Source: Apostichopus californicus (Eukaryota; Echinodermata; Holothuroidea; Aspidochirotida; Stichopodidae). From it: a DNA stretch of 22,482 nucleotides. Every line of letters starts with the position of its first letter. Positions within the stretch are counted from its first letter, which is position 1. Of this stretch, positions 9,731 through 19,775 are shown in pieces. The notes beneath the pieces were generated by a model that saw only the letters and a program-made list of their open reading frames with translations, ran no database searches and was not told the origin of the DNA. The DNA is taken from assembly GCA_020650975.1 (NCBI GenBank), contig JAIPMN010040272.1:5315-27796 (forward strand), read 5' to 3'. Made by a program: the position numbers and the translations under genes.

Positions 9731-9988
9731 AAACTTATTGAGGAAATTGAAGAGATTTTTTGGCAAAATGACAAAGTTGTGGTTTCTTTCAACCTGAACC
9801 AACATCAATTTGGATTCGCATTTGATTCTGAATTATTCATTGTCACTCACAAAAGTAAGCAAGTGGCAATGCGACACATTCGCCTAGCGGCTATCCAAAA
9901 AATAATATGCAATACCAAAAAAAAGGATACTGAACATATATTTAGGAGGAGGAACTTTCTCCTTAAAAGAACAAAAACAAATACATAA
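9731..9988 (+). CDS. unrecognised short open frame
   Basis: This is an 85-codon stretch open from just after a TGA at 9728 to a stop at 9986-9988. It has no ATG before residue 46. It has an acidic start (KLIEEIEEIFWQ), a mixed middle (VVSFNLNQHQFGFAFDSELF) and a strongly basic end (FRRRNFLLKRTKTNT). No family is recognised. It could be a relic retroelement or exon fragment, or chance in AT-rich DNA. No start, promoter or partner frame supports it. Confidence 0.15.
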   Translation, partial: KLIEEIEEIFWQNDKVVVSFNLNQHQFGFAFDSELFIVTHKSKQVAMRHIRLAAIQKIICNTKKKDTEHIFRRRNFLLKRTKTNT

Positions 9989-11304
9989 GGGTTACAAAGT
10001 TCTGTAATATTGCTTAAGGGCACATATGACCTCGAACACTTAGATATAACTATTGCTTTGACGCAATCTTTACCCGATGATGACATATACTAAATATAGG
10101 TTAACTACTGAAAAGTTTAAGACTTTCCAAAGTTTCGATACCCCTGGATCTCTTTCAATTGCGAGAGAGCAAACTGGTACGTGTTAATTCAGTCTTAATA
10201 TATAATGACCAGATATTCATTTCTCTACAATATAATGGCATTACATCTTCTAGACTGAAGAGATTTCCCCCCCTTTATATCACGGAATTCTACTCTAACA
10301 TTTATCTTTTCAAAATATGAATTCTGAATTGTAACTATGACGAATATTGCCTAAATGATGTTGACAATACTTGTTGACATGTGCTCGTTGACGTTAGGTT
10401 GTGGTAGGTATTACAGTCAAAGTAGGTCTGAAAACTATCCTCAAACAGAGCTTCGGGTCTTCAACTCAATGTGAGGAGAGTGGCACTGTATCGGAACAAA
10501 ATACACAATCAAATTCGCTGATAATACTTTGTCCAAATACAATATACTAAATATGTTGCATAAATAAAATTTGTAAGAATAACACATATGAATCTTCAAC
10601 AAAGTTTAGTTTGTTCCAATACAAAAATGGTTAAACTCAAACATATATACATTCCTACTTCAAAGCTACGGAGAGCACATCATAACTTTCCTTTATGCAC
10701 ACTAACCCCATGTTCACTACACCAAACATATAATCACTCTCTGCCAAAATTAGCTTGAATTAATTTGCAGTGCTATAAAAGTCGCCATCACTATTACAAT
10801 CATAGCAAACATCGACTTTCTTAAGGAAAGTCAATGAAGGCGTGACTTTCATTTTATCCGACATAATGAAAAATTACTAAATTGACTTTTGTGTACCTCC
10901 AAAAGTATACTAACTTGAAAGTGGTTGCATCCCCAATATTACTTATACAAAACAGATTAATATAACAACTTTCTATCAGACGAGCTCTGCAATACAGCTA
11001 TATTTTATCCGGTCAGGTGATGTGCTTCCATTCCAACTCTGCTGACAAGCTGCCCTATCCAAAACAATAAATATTGTGTGATACTGGAATCTCCAGGGAA
11101 AAAATTCTGTTTCAAGCTTTCACATTTAAATGCCAGACATTAATTAAAGTATACCAGCCCAGGCTTCAATACAGGTATCCTATATGATCCTGTGCCCCAT
11201 GACATGAAAAATCACAATACTTTAGCTCCGTGTGCTTTCTACGTGCAAAGAAAACGGACACGGACCAAAGGTCTACAAAACCAAAAACAATCCCAGTGAG
11301 TCTG
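9989..11304. other. AT-rich region without recognised features
   Basis: There are no convincing frames on either strand. Only small dyads were seen, for example GACTTTC-TTAAG-GAAAGTC near 10814. It may be unique host DNA separating retroelement blocks. Confidence 0.4.
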
Positions 11305-12431
11305 TTAAACAACCACCATAACCCAACCGAAAACCCACAAACAGAAACCTCTCACCAATCCACAAACGTTCACAATGCAGCGTTCAACGTAACGTGAAAA
11401 GGACAGGAACCAAAACAAGAAAGCTCTACAAACCAGCCCCAAAAAGCCAACTCCAAACCACAAACAGAACCCCCACAACCTAACGACCACACAACCCCCC
11501 CCCCCACACCTAACAAGTAACTCACTCCAATATTCATCCGGGGTACGCCGTCCCGATTGTAGACGACAGGCTTGCGCATTGCCCCTGGCAGTGTTCCCCC
11601 TTTTCCTACGAGGTAGCAGAGTTCTTAGCTCCTCGTCTTTGATCGAGTGGACCTCCCTGTCTGGAACAGGAGGTCCATTAGCGACCATCGTGTCCGGTAT
11701 AGCGGAAGCGACTGCGAGCAGGGTGGAAGGGCCGCTCGAGTCAATGAGATCAGTGGCCTGTTTCGTCTCGTCAAACCAATCGGAGGACTCCTTAGCCACA
11801 ACTACTAAGGCTGTAGTGCAGTCCTCTATTGGCGAGACAGAATCTGGGCCACTTAATGTCTCTTGGGCCGGTGGACTTGGGGCCCAACTAGTATCACCGA
11901 TAGCGGGCGTAGCTACCGGTGAACCAGTACAAGCGGCATCCTGCTCCGCATGCCACTCCGCTAGTACCATCTCCGCCGTTTTGTCCTGCTCTGCCTCAGT
12001 AGGCAGGCTGGCAGTTTCGGCAAGTTCGATAAGGGAAGAGGTCGGACACGAAATGGGGAACAAAGCCTCCACCGGGGCGCTAGTTTCGGACACTGGGGCG
12101 ATGACAGGAGCATCAGGTGGTACGGTGTCAGAGGCCGGGACGGGGACCGCTTCAACCACGCCCGTAGCCACTCTCGCGGCGTATGAGCGGTCTGGGCATA
12201 AACGGGCCAGATGGCCCGTTTTCCCACACGAGTTACACACGATATCCCCTTTACACTCGGCCAAGGTATGCCCAACCTGTAAACAGCGGCTACACCGCTT
12301 GTTCGGGCACAACCTGGCCTCATGCCCTTCCAGCCCACACCTCCAACAAGTGCGAGGCTGGCCCGGATATGCAATGTGGGCCCTGTGCCCATTAGCCCAC
12401 AACACAGCAAATACTCTGCGCACAAGAACTT
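11305..12431 (-). pseudogene. Tx1-like LINE ORF1 fragment with three CCHC zinc knuckles
   Basis: This is the nucleic-acid-binding ORF1 protein of a Tx1/L1-type LINE, read leftward, about 372 codons open. It starts inside the conserved linker (GHRAHIAYPGQPRTC), then has three perfect CX2CX4HX4C knuckles: CWRCGLEGHEARLC, CSRCLQVGHTLAEC and CNSCGKTGHLARLC. A long Ala/Pro/Ser/Thr/Glu-rich tail follows, then a basic patch (LLPRRKRGN) and EYWSELL. The last 70 or so codons are hydrophobic and Trp/Gly-rich (FCLWFGVGFLGLVC), unlike the family. They are probably non-coding GT-rich sequence read through, starting at a run of eleven C (11495-11505). The RRM-like N-terminal half is missing, so the copy is truncated. 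The stretch is clearly GC-richer than its flanks. The same architecture recurs on the plus strand at 19745-21155. Confidence 0.75.
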
Positions 12432-13202
12432 AGTGTATATGAATGTCAGTTCTTAAAAAGATTCATGGTTTAGCTCAGGTACATATAATAAGCAATATAA
12501 CAATACAACATGTGAGGTACACTCCCTTTAAATATTTACTTAACAACAACAAAATTATCCCAAGAAGGCATGAAATATAAAGTTTGAAAAGTGATAAAGC
12601 TTATATAGCATATATACAATGTGATGACCCCTTAATGTACGAGTACAAAACAATAGGCAGTGTTTAGATGAAATACATAAACAAAGCAATACAATTCACT
12701 ACGTCCCCGATCCAAAACATGTGACATGAACAACAAGAACCATCGCACTATCGAATACAAGAATTAAGGGTTAGATTAATATTAGGTTCATATGCAGATA
12801 AAGTCCATGCTCCTGTGCACGTTTAGCATTCACTAATATCATCGATATAAACAAAGAAAATACATTAAGAAAACTTATCACAACTTAATTAAATAATTTT
12901 ACAGTTTGGTAAACATCATGGAAATCTTCTGACGCGAAGTAGCGGTTTGATATAGCTTACCTAAACTGAACTAATACACTTGGACCTAAAATATCGTACA
13001 CATTGACGCGGAGCTAAACTAAATCACAAGCCATAGCTATAAACGCGGTTAGTGTCTCGGTAGTTCGTCTCAGTAGTTTTACATTACATCGTTCGTCTGG
13101 GTTGGTGTGTTTGGTTAGTTAAAATCCAAGCACTATCATGGCAGCGTATGACCTTGCCTAAGGGCCTTCACAATGCCATATAGTAGGTAGAAACCATTTC
13201 CA
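12432..13202. other. AT-rich stretch; would hold the gypsy 3' UTR/LTR
   Basis: This lies downstream of the gypsy pol stop on the minus strand. A 3' LTR is expected, but no purine tract, TG...CA pair or polyadenylation set could be fixed by eye. Confidence 0.35.
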
Positions 13203-13576
13203 TTAACCATAAAGTAGAGGTTGACCATACCAATCAACGGGTCGTCTCGTCCTCCTGGGTCGTCTATTCGAAGATGGGTCAGAGTTGACGTTCTGACCTG
13301 ATGAGTTGGGGGTTGGTGAGTCAGTATGAGACGTCTGACCATTACCAGGCATCTCGTCTGTGGTGTCGTCTCCAGTGTCTTGTGATATGACACTTTCTCT
13401 GTCTGGTTGACCGAAGGCAGAGACATCAGCCACTAACAATGTTGCAGTTGATGGTTTTACTTTCCAGGTTGGTGGGTTCCTGCCATCATACGGTAAGAGT
13501 CTGTTTTGGTGCACTATTTTTGGTTTACTGAGTGGTCCCATTTGCACTCGGTAGGCAACATCGGATATCTTCTTAA
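13203..13576 (-). pseudogene. C-terminal end of gypsy pol (split from 16679-19382)
   Basis: This is the C-terminal end of a Ty3/gypsy integrase. It is open from the TTAA at 13573-13576 to the TAA at 13205-13203. Visible parts are KKISDVAYRVQM (end of the GPY/F module), IVHQNRLLPYDG (the usual HVNRLKPY-type motif), a Ser/Thr/Asp-rich linker, then RRPRRTRRPVDWYGQ, a common end for this group. There is no chromodomain. The upstream part of the protein lies 3.1 kb away beyond the TTAA transposon, and the two pieces are in the same frame once that insert and one TTAA are disregarded. The segment itself is intact, with no internal stop. Confidence 0.85.
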
Positions 13577-13913
13577 AGATGAACGATAGTGATTTTCAGC
13601 ATTGACGAAAAAACACAATTTTATTCAAGAGTATTCTAGTTGGTTTCCGTATTACACATGTGAAAATTCAAGTCAATCCGATGTTGGGAAAGGCTGAAAA
13701 AACATTCCTAAACTCGTTGATTTTTAAACAAAAATTGGGCTTTTAGTGTAAAGCGATATGATGATCACGTGATCTACAGTGACCTGTGACGTCATTATGA
13801 TGATAACAAAGTGAGCTCGGCGTAGTGTACTTCAGCTGTGTGCACTGAGTGTGTAAGTTTAGTTGCAACCTACTCTATATTGGACTCGACAAACAACCTA
13901 AACCACTAGCAAA

Positions 13914-14003
13914 ATGCCAAGAAATTGCGTTGTAGGGGGATGCAACAGAACGAATGTGGACTCTACAATAAGTTTTTTTCAATTTTCCAAGCGGAAAAAG
14001 TAG
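13914..14003 (+). pseudogene. THAP-domain first exon of the transposase (partial)
   Basis: The ATG at 13914 opens MPRNCVVGGCNRTN, then STISFFQFSKRKK, then TAG at 14001. The start matches a THAP zinc finger: Cys5 and Cys10 with CX4C spacing, VGGC, and the aromatic FxxF patch followed by a Lys pair. THAP domains are about 90 residues and need a later Cys and His, which are absent here. The GT at 14000 (AAAAAGTAGTGAG) could be a splice donor, so this may be exon 1 with the remainder lost or diverged. In Kolobok elements the THAP finger binds the transposon ends. The exon starts about 340 bp in from the left end. Confidence 0.6.
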
Positions 14004-14280
14004 TGAGAGATATCGATAACGAGGAATGTTCTGAAATACATACAGTAGGCCTATTAAATTTGTGTTTTACATGTACTTACCAATCGTTGAGTTGAAAAAG
14101 GATTGCAGTTAGGATAGCACCTATAGAAACTATTTTCAAACGTATTGTTTGCATACGGTCTTTAAAAACCATTTTGAAAAGCATTCAGAGTAGTGCAGCA
14201 AAAATGATAAGCCACTGAATTCATTAAAGCCATTCTAAAATTGTTATATTTACGACTGGGAAGTATAAAATTGAAACGAA

Positions 14281-14554
14281 CCAATCAAGAACTTGGAGAC
14301 GTTCCTGGATTGCCGGATTTACTGCAGCTGGTTCGTCTCTGGGAGGAGCTCCTTCTGGAAGAAGTGGCTCAAATAAATTGGATTTGCTCGTCTCCAACTC
14401 CGTCAAGTTCAATGTCATCTTTTTCTTTTTCTGATTCATGCTCCGAAGATGATGAAGAATCGCTGAAGGGTGAATCTACGCATTCCAATTCAATGTAGCC
14501 ACCAGCTGGTTCTTCTTCGACTTCAACCTCGGATTCGGACATGTTGGAGGCCAT
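14281..14554 (-). pseudogene. exon resembling the N-terminal part of P2X7-ballast-like zinc proteins
   Basis: An ATG at 14554 opens a 61-codon acidic/Ser-rich frame (MASNMSESEVEVEEEPAGG, then DSPFSDSSSSSEHESEKEKD), ending GDEQIQF. After a one-base frame change it continues with NLFEPLLPEGAPP and AVNPAIQERLQVLDW. An acidic/Ser-rich leader, an FEPL-type motif and a conserved LDW are features I associate with the invertebrate family sharing the Zn-binding C-terminal ballast domain of P2X7. In that family Cys-rich motifs follow the Trp. Here GGTTCGT after LDW may be a splice donor, and no following Cys exon is seen. It faces the THAP exon (convergent). Whether it is a transposon gene or a captured host exon is open, and the family call is tentative. 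Confidence 0.4.
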
Positions 14555-16440
14555 GTTTAGCGCAGTAGGCCTACCTCAATGTGCGTCAATGAATCAACGA
14601 ATTTTAAAGAAGCATTTTGCGTCCTTTTCTATGATTTTTCTCAACCTCACTGACTCCACTATGCCATAACGACATACATACCTAGCTTATCTATTTAAAT
14701 CTTACTTCAAATGGTGGCATAAAAGTCGAGAAAATAAACCTCGCCCATAATATGAATATTTAAACACTACGAACGTCATTGACCAATAGGCCTACGTAAT
14801 ACAACACCATGCGTGATTTGTGTACAGTCTATATGGCAGTTGTACCAGGGAGTTCCATAACAACTCCCTGGTTGTACCAACGCAAAGTCTTGAATCTATT
14901 TTTAGCAACGGCTCATAACTAAACCTTCATCTCTGATTGGTTGAGTTCAAACTAGTGGGTTTGGAGAAACTGTATGCGATTAATTTTAACTGTGGAATTT
15001 GTCGTGGACACTTCTCTCATTATCTGCAAATATCCTTAATTACTCGCCAATTAACGTTGTTGGCAGGGAAAAACTTGGCTAATATCTTAGTTTGTTGTTT
15101 TTTGATTGATATATGTAAAAAAATCGATGGACATGTCAAAAAAGTAGGAAACAGCGACCAAACGCAAAATGCTGCTTTAAGGCCGACTTTGAAACTCATG
15201 CGATAAAGTCAGCACTTACGCTGTAATAAATATGGGCCTAAGCCGGAAATGGGACAATAGCCCCTCATCGATTTGTTAACTTAAACGCAAACGTAACATT
15301 GAAAGGGAAAAGAGGAGATTTGATACACTGCGTGAGACATTTAACGGTCTAATTTTAATAAGGTGTTATTGTTCCTGCTTTTTCTTGTCGTTTTAGTGAA
15401 GCCGACTGCCCCAATGTAAATTACGGAAAAATCGGTCATAGAGCCATCTCTGGCCCAATTGAAATTTGCGTGTGGCAAGGTCACTAAAGTAAAAAAAGTT
15501 TGAAAGATTGATGCTTTTATGCCGCATTATTTATATATATCCCGATAAATGCAACAGTAAGTGTTGGAACTGGAAGACAGGTCAGACGTGAACAACCTAA
15601 TGTCTATGAGGAGAGAATTCACGTGCAAATTTCAATTGGGGCATGGACGTCGCTTAGGCAGAGTTTTTTTGGGCCGAGATGTGTTAATACCCTCCATACC
15701 ACTTTAAATGTAATACGAATAGGAAATGTGTGTATGCTCGAGCGAAACAAAACATCTTATAAGTATTACTTACGGTAGCGCACACTGTCACTAATGTTTG
15801 CACAGTGTGACAGTACCGTTTGCGGACCTACGTGAAGTTGGGCTAGAATATGATTCCTCCTGAAGCCCAAACCACGAGGCATGCATGTGAATAAACGCAA
15901 TAGGCATTGCATGTAGTGAGAACATTGTTAGAGCTAGACTAACCACTCGATTGATTTCAAATGCGGTTGTATTTCAAGCTCAATGGAACCTTTCTGTTTG
16001 ATTTAATGACGTACGGAACAAGGAACGTTTATGTTTTACAGTAGGCCCAGTGCATACAAGCGATTCTACTTTGTTTAGAACTTTGGATTTTCTTTCGGAT
16101 GTTATACTAATCTACGTTTGAGACTATCATCACTATTATTATTGTGCCAGTTTGACAGGTAAGTGAGCACATTCATACAGCACTCTGTATAAAACCCGCC
16201 AACAACGTGATCTTGTGATTTACGTTACTTTGGGTCAGCTTGCGAGTTACCTCTTCAGATATTGGGAAATCGTTGCGAAATCGTCGCAAATTTCGTAAAA
16301 AAACTTGTAAACACGTGGTGAAGTAATCAAGAAACACCATGATATTCATTATATATTTATGTCTTCAACATTACGCCGGAAAATAACAGTTATGCTAACA
16401 CGAAATGCACGCACAGCTCCGCACTGAACAGTGCACAACA
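14555..16440. other. interior of the Kolobok-like element without recognised coding
   Basis: No convincing transposase exons were recognised on either strand. The longest plus-strand frames (for example 14937-15206) have no known motif. Small structures seen are the hairpin at 14844-14872 and an 8-bp stem ACTGTCAC/GTGACAGT at 15784-15814. Confidence 0.4.
14839..14879. repeat. 11-bp perfect hairpin bracketed by GTTGTACCA direct repeats
   Basis: ACCAGGGAGTT (14844-14854), a 7-base loop and AACTCCCTGGT (14862-14872) form a perfect 11-bp stem. The 9-bp sequence GTTGTACCA occurs at 14839-14847 and again at 14871-14879, overlapping both arms. It looks like a minimal inverted-repeat insertion with a 9-bp duplication, or the remnant ends of a MITE. 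Confidence 0.6.
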
Positions 16441-16678
16441 GAAAAGATCATCACAGTGACGTCATTCACTGACCTGAGGGCTGTTCAAGGTCGTTGCAGT
16501 GTTTGCAAATTCCTAAATTCGTATCAATTACGGAGACGAAAAAACGATGTTTTAATTCCCTTTTTTATAACTTTCCGGTGTGCTATTTGGAAAATTAAAA
16601 AAATATGTTGCTTGGTAACATATAAACTACATTATATATCAAAAGGAGAGATTTTTTTTCTGTCACTATCGTTCTATT

Positions 16679-18256
16679 TTAAGTATTTTGCCAGGTACTA
16701 TCTAAGATTTCTGACATTTAGGGAAAATCCCTTTCTTGCGTTTTGGTTCGTACAGCCATATGTTGTCGCCTTCTTGATAGCTCCTTAGACTTGAGTTCCT
16801 GTCGTAAGTCTTTGTCTTCCAAACATTTGTCAGGTCCAGGTGGTTACGGGTAGATTCGTGTACTTTTTCTAGTCTTCTTTCTAATCTTTCTACGTAATCA
16901 CAGTAGGTATTGGCTTGGTCTGTCATGTCAGGTTTCTCTGTAAGTAGTGTTACTGGAATGGAAGCTCTCCTGCCCATTACAATCTCGAAGGGAGAATAGC
17001 TTGCGGATTCATGTATCGCAGATCTGTAGCTCAGCATCACGTACGGGAGCCAGCAGTCCCAATCTCGTTGGTCTGGTGCGACAACTAATGCCAGCATGGC
17101 TTCCAAGGTCCTGTTGAACCTTTCAATCATGCCGTCGGATTGTGGGTAGTATTGAGTTGTCCTTGTTTTGTTAATCTCCAGAAGTCGGCACAGTTCTTGA
17201 AATAATTTGGCCTCAAATTGTCGACCTTGATCAGTGTGGATCTTGGACGGGATGCCAGAACGACAGATGAATTCTTCAACAAGGGTGTATGCTACAGTTG
17301 CGGCCTCTTGTTTGGGTATTGCAAAACCTTCCTTCCACTTGGAGAAGTAGTCACCAATTACCAGGATGTATTGGTTCCCGCGGTCTGTATTAGGCAAGGG
17401 ACCAATGATATCGATGGTTATTCTCTGCATCGGTTCTCCTGACTTGTAGTTCTGCATACCAGCCATATTCTTCCTATTGGGGCCTTTCCGGGCGCTGCAG
17501 AGGTCACACTTCTTACACCATTTATCAATATCGTTACGATAGCCACTCCAGTAGTAGTTGTTCCAGACTTGGTCGATGGTCTTCTTGGTTTTAAAATGAC
17601 CTGCTACTTTGTGGTCGCGAGAAACTTTTAGTATGTCCTCTCTCATGACTTCCGGTACTATCAGCTGATATGTGAACTTTCCACCAGTTGGAGATTCGAA
17701 CTTTCGGTAGAGCATACCATTCTTCACTTCAAGTTGTTGCCATTGGTTCCAGTAGTTACTTACAGCATTATGGTTTCCAGCTACCTGTTCCCAAGGGAGT
17801 CTGTCATATCCAGTATTTTTACAGCCTAGCACAATGCCCATATCTTTATCTTCTTTCTGTTTGGATCTCTTCTCATCATGCGTAAGGCAATCAAACCAAT
17901 GCTGTTCCTTCTCTTCTGTGCTGCCATCACCTTCCAGCAAATCTTGTTCACTGATCCTTCTGGGGGTTTTGTAACATCAGACTTCTCATTGGTGGAATCG
18001 GTTTCTCCAATGATACGAACTTTTATCAAACTACAACTTGCTCCATCAGTGTTGGTAGTTGTTGTAAGTTTTTCCTCCAACTTGTCGCAATGGTTACAGT
18101 CACTGCACGGCCTTCGGGAGAGGGCATCTGCATTGGCGTGAAGTCTTCCTGCTCGATGTTGGATTCATAGTCATAAGTGTTGAGTACCTCCAGCCAGCGG
18201 GCGACCTGGCCTTCAGTCCACTTAAATGATGTCAACCAGCGTAAGGCACCATGATC
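16679..18256 (-). pseudogene. gypsy pol: RNase H tail, integrase (N-terminal part of the split gene's 3' half)
   Basis: Read leftward, this starts with the C-terminal end of RNase H: TDHGALRWLTSFKWTEGQVA and, one frame over, HRAGRLHANADALSRRPC (about 18165-18110). The integrase follows in the frame 16702-17940. It has an HHCC zinc finger (residues in HKVAGH and CKKCDLC), a catalytic core with ITIDIIGPLP (first Asp), IHTDQGRQFEAKLF (second Asp) and PQSDGMIERFNRTLEAM (Glu), then YSPFEIVMGR and the start of the GPY/F module (KRKKGIFPK). All three DDE residues are present. Frameshifts lie near 18165, 17950 and 16710-16735. The frame resumes at 13576 beyond the TTAA transposon. Integrase joins retrotransposon cDNA to the chromosome, and this copy is broken. 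Confidence 0.85.
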
Positions 18257-19382
18257 TGTTCAGTACAGAAGACAAGTCTGCCAGTGAAGTCCCTTCAATA
18301 CTCTCTCCATTAAACGTTCGAAAGTTGCCGGAGCATTGCAGAGACCAAAGGGTAGCACGTTGAATTCGTAAAGACCACTGGTTGTAATGAACGCAGTCTT
18401 ACTCTTGTCGTCAGGGTCCATTTCATTATACTTGCCAGTACCCGCTCTTCATATCCAATGTTGAAAACCAGTTAGCCCCGGATAGTGCGTCCAGACTGTC
18501 ATCAATCCGTGGAAGGGGGTATGAATCTTTGATTGTGATATCGTTGAGACGTCGGTAGTCCACGCAGAATCGGGTACTGCCATTTTTCTTTGTTACTAAG
18601 ACTATTGGTGAAGACCAGGGACTGGAAGAAGGCTGAATAATACCTCCATTTAACATGCGCTTTACCTCTGTCTGTTCTTTGTCTCTACGATGAGTTGGTA
18701 ATCTTCTAGCAGTTTGTCTTATTGGTCGTTCTGTCCCGGTGTTGATTTTATGTTTCACCAGATTCGTCTTTCCAATATCGATTGAAGTAGTAGCAAAAGT
18801 GTCTATATAGGCATATAGTAAGTTCATAACTTGATCTTTCTGCCGTGGTTCAAGCAAATTCTTGCTCCTATCTAGAAGGACCTTCAAGTCGGCATGAATC
18901 TCACTTGGGACTTCCGTTGACTCTTGGGAACATTTCTCTTCAGTAGGGCTAGTGTTGATCATTCGGCAGGAGATCTCCTTGGCAGGTTCACATGTGGCAA
19001 CATTTGTACCCTCATAGATCGTCTTGTGTTGGTTCGTCAGGTTCAGCACTCTTACTGGGACAACTGACATCGAGGCATCAACCACTGCTCGAGCTACCAT
19101 CATTCCATGTTTCTCAAGAAACCTCGGCAGCATCTCTACAACGGCAATTCCATTGGATTTCTTTTCCAGGGATCCCGGTACAACTGCTTCACAGCCAGGA
19201 GGAATCATGCCATTCTTGGCAATCCTAATGCGGCAGCAAGACACTTCAACTTGCTCCACATTCCCGGAGGTTTGCTCCCCTATGGTCACCTTTCCGCAAC
19301 CAGCCTCAATCTGACAGTTGTAGTCCCGCAAGATATCAATTCCCAGGGTTCCTTCAGTCTCGATTGGTTGGCTAAGAATTAA
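18257..19382 (-). pseudogene. gypsy pol: protease end and RT fingers, internally deleted
   Basis: Read leftward from about 19382, GTLGIDILRDYN is the C-terminal edge of the retropepsin. A long linker follows, then the RT: HKINTGTERPIRQTARRLP, SPWSSPIVLVTKKNGSTRFC, VDYRRLNDITIKDSYPLPR and FSTLDMKSGYWQV (motif A). After a one-base shift near 18430 the frame goes on with LPFGLCNAPATFERLM. It reaches HWQTCLLY at 18264, where the YLDD box should come. Instead a TGA (18262-18260) and then the RNase H tail follow. The YLDD box, thumb and RNase H active site are therefore deleted. The gag and protease active site are absent because the copy is cut at 19382. Confidence 0.85.
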
Positions 19383-19775
19383 ATTATCATTGTTTTAAGA
19401 GTCAGGATAGCTTAAATTATGAATTGAAGAAACAAAAGGCTGACTGAAACACATCTTTCCAGAAAGGATTATTTACTTTTTATGCATTAATTCAACATAG
19501 ATATCCCCATTTGTAAAGAAATCATCAACTGAAAGATGACAACTTTGAGGATAAACATTACGCAAAGTTTTTATTCCCATTCCTTAATAAACGTGTCACG
19601 CAAGTTGTTTTAAGAGCTAATACATGGCTCGAAATATCGATCAATTTTAGCCCACCATCTGAATAATTACGAACGATTTTGTTTGTACTAATACGGTCAG
19701 GCTTGTTTTTAAAATTAAAAAACAAAGAATCAATCTTTCTAATGAGGATTTCGAGGATCATGACTGCTCTTAATC
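19383..19775 (-). pseudogene. C-terminal fragment of a Tx1/L1-type LINE ORF2
   Basis: Read leftward, the frame 19558-19782 contains IDSLFFNFKNKPDRIS, then YSDGGLKLIDISSHVLALK and VTRLLRNG. These match the post-RT region of L1/Tx1 ORF2 (FIW...K...YEKGGL...LK...RLL). Further left, in another frame, NPFWKDVFQSAF (around 19460) is also typical of that region. The fragment ends abruptly at the gypsy sequence at 19382, without a stop, 3' UTR or poly-A. Its right edge overlaps the start of the plus-strand ORF1, giving a head-to-head join. Confidence 0.65.

Larger units (their letters stand above)
13573..16682 (+). mobile_element. Kolobok-like DNA transposon with TTAA target duplication
   Basis: The element lies between two TTAA tetramers (13573-13576 and 16679-16682). 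Its ends carry a perfect 12-bp inverted repeat: GAACGATAGTGA at 13581-13592, with the complement at 16663-16674. Each sits 4 bp inside the TTAA. A further shared subterminal block around TGACGTCA and TGATGAT lies 211-215 bp in from both ends, so long imperfect inverted repeats are likely. A THAP-type exon lies near the left end. TTAA duplication plus a THAP transposase defines the Kolobok superfamily, whereas piggyBac also uses TTAA but has no THAP domain. The element interrupts gypsy pol. Most transposase coding sequence is missing or unrecognised, so this copy is probably non-autonomous. Confidence 0.8.

Noticed and set aside
11579-12433. 284-codon open frame on the plus strand antisense to the CCHC ORF1
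   Set aside because: It is the shadow of the GC-rich zinc-knuckle frame on the minus strand and shows no domain or sensible composition of its own.
14937-15206. 89-codon plus-strand frame in the transposon interior considered as a transposase exon
   Set aside because: No THAP, catalytic or zinc motif was seen and the composition looks random for AT-rich DNA.
15784-15814. 8-bp stem with 15-base loop considered as a terminator or small RNA
   Set aside because: The stem is short and such dyads are expected by chance in this length. No flanking transcript signal was seen.
13573-16682. piggyBac as the superfamily of the TTAA element
   Set aside because: The ends do not begin with the CCY-type termini usual in piggyBac, and the THAP exon points to Kolobok instead.
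16405-16788. 127-codon plus-strand frame at the right end of the transposon
   Set aside because: It crosses the transposon terminus and TTAA into antisense gypsy sequence, so it cannot be a real gene.
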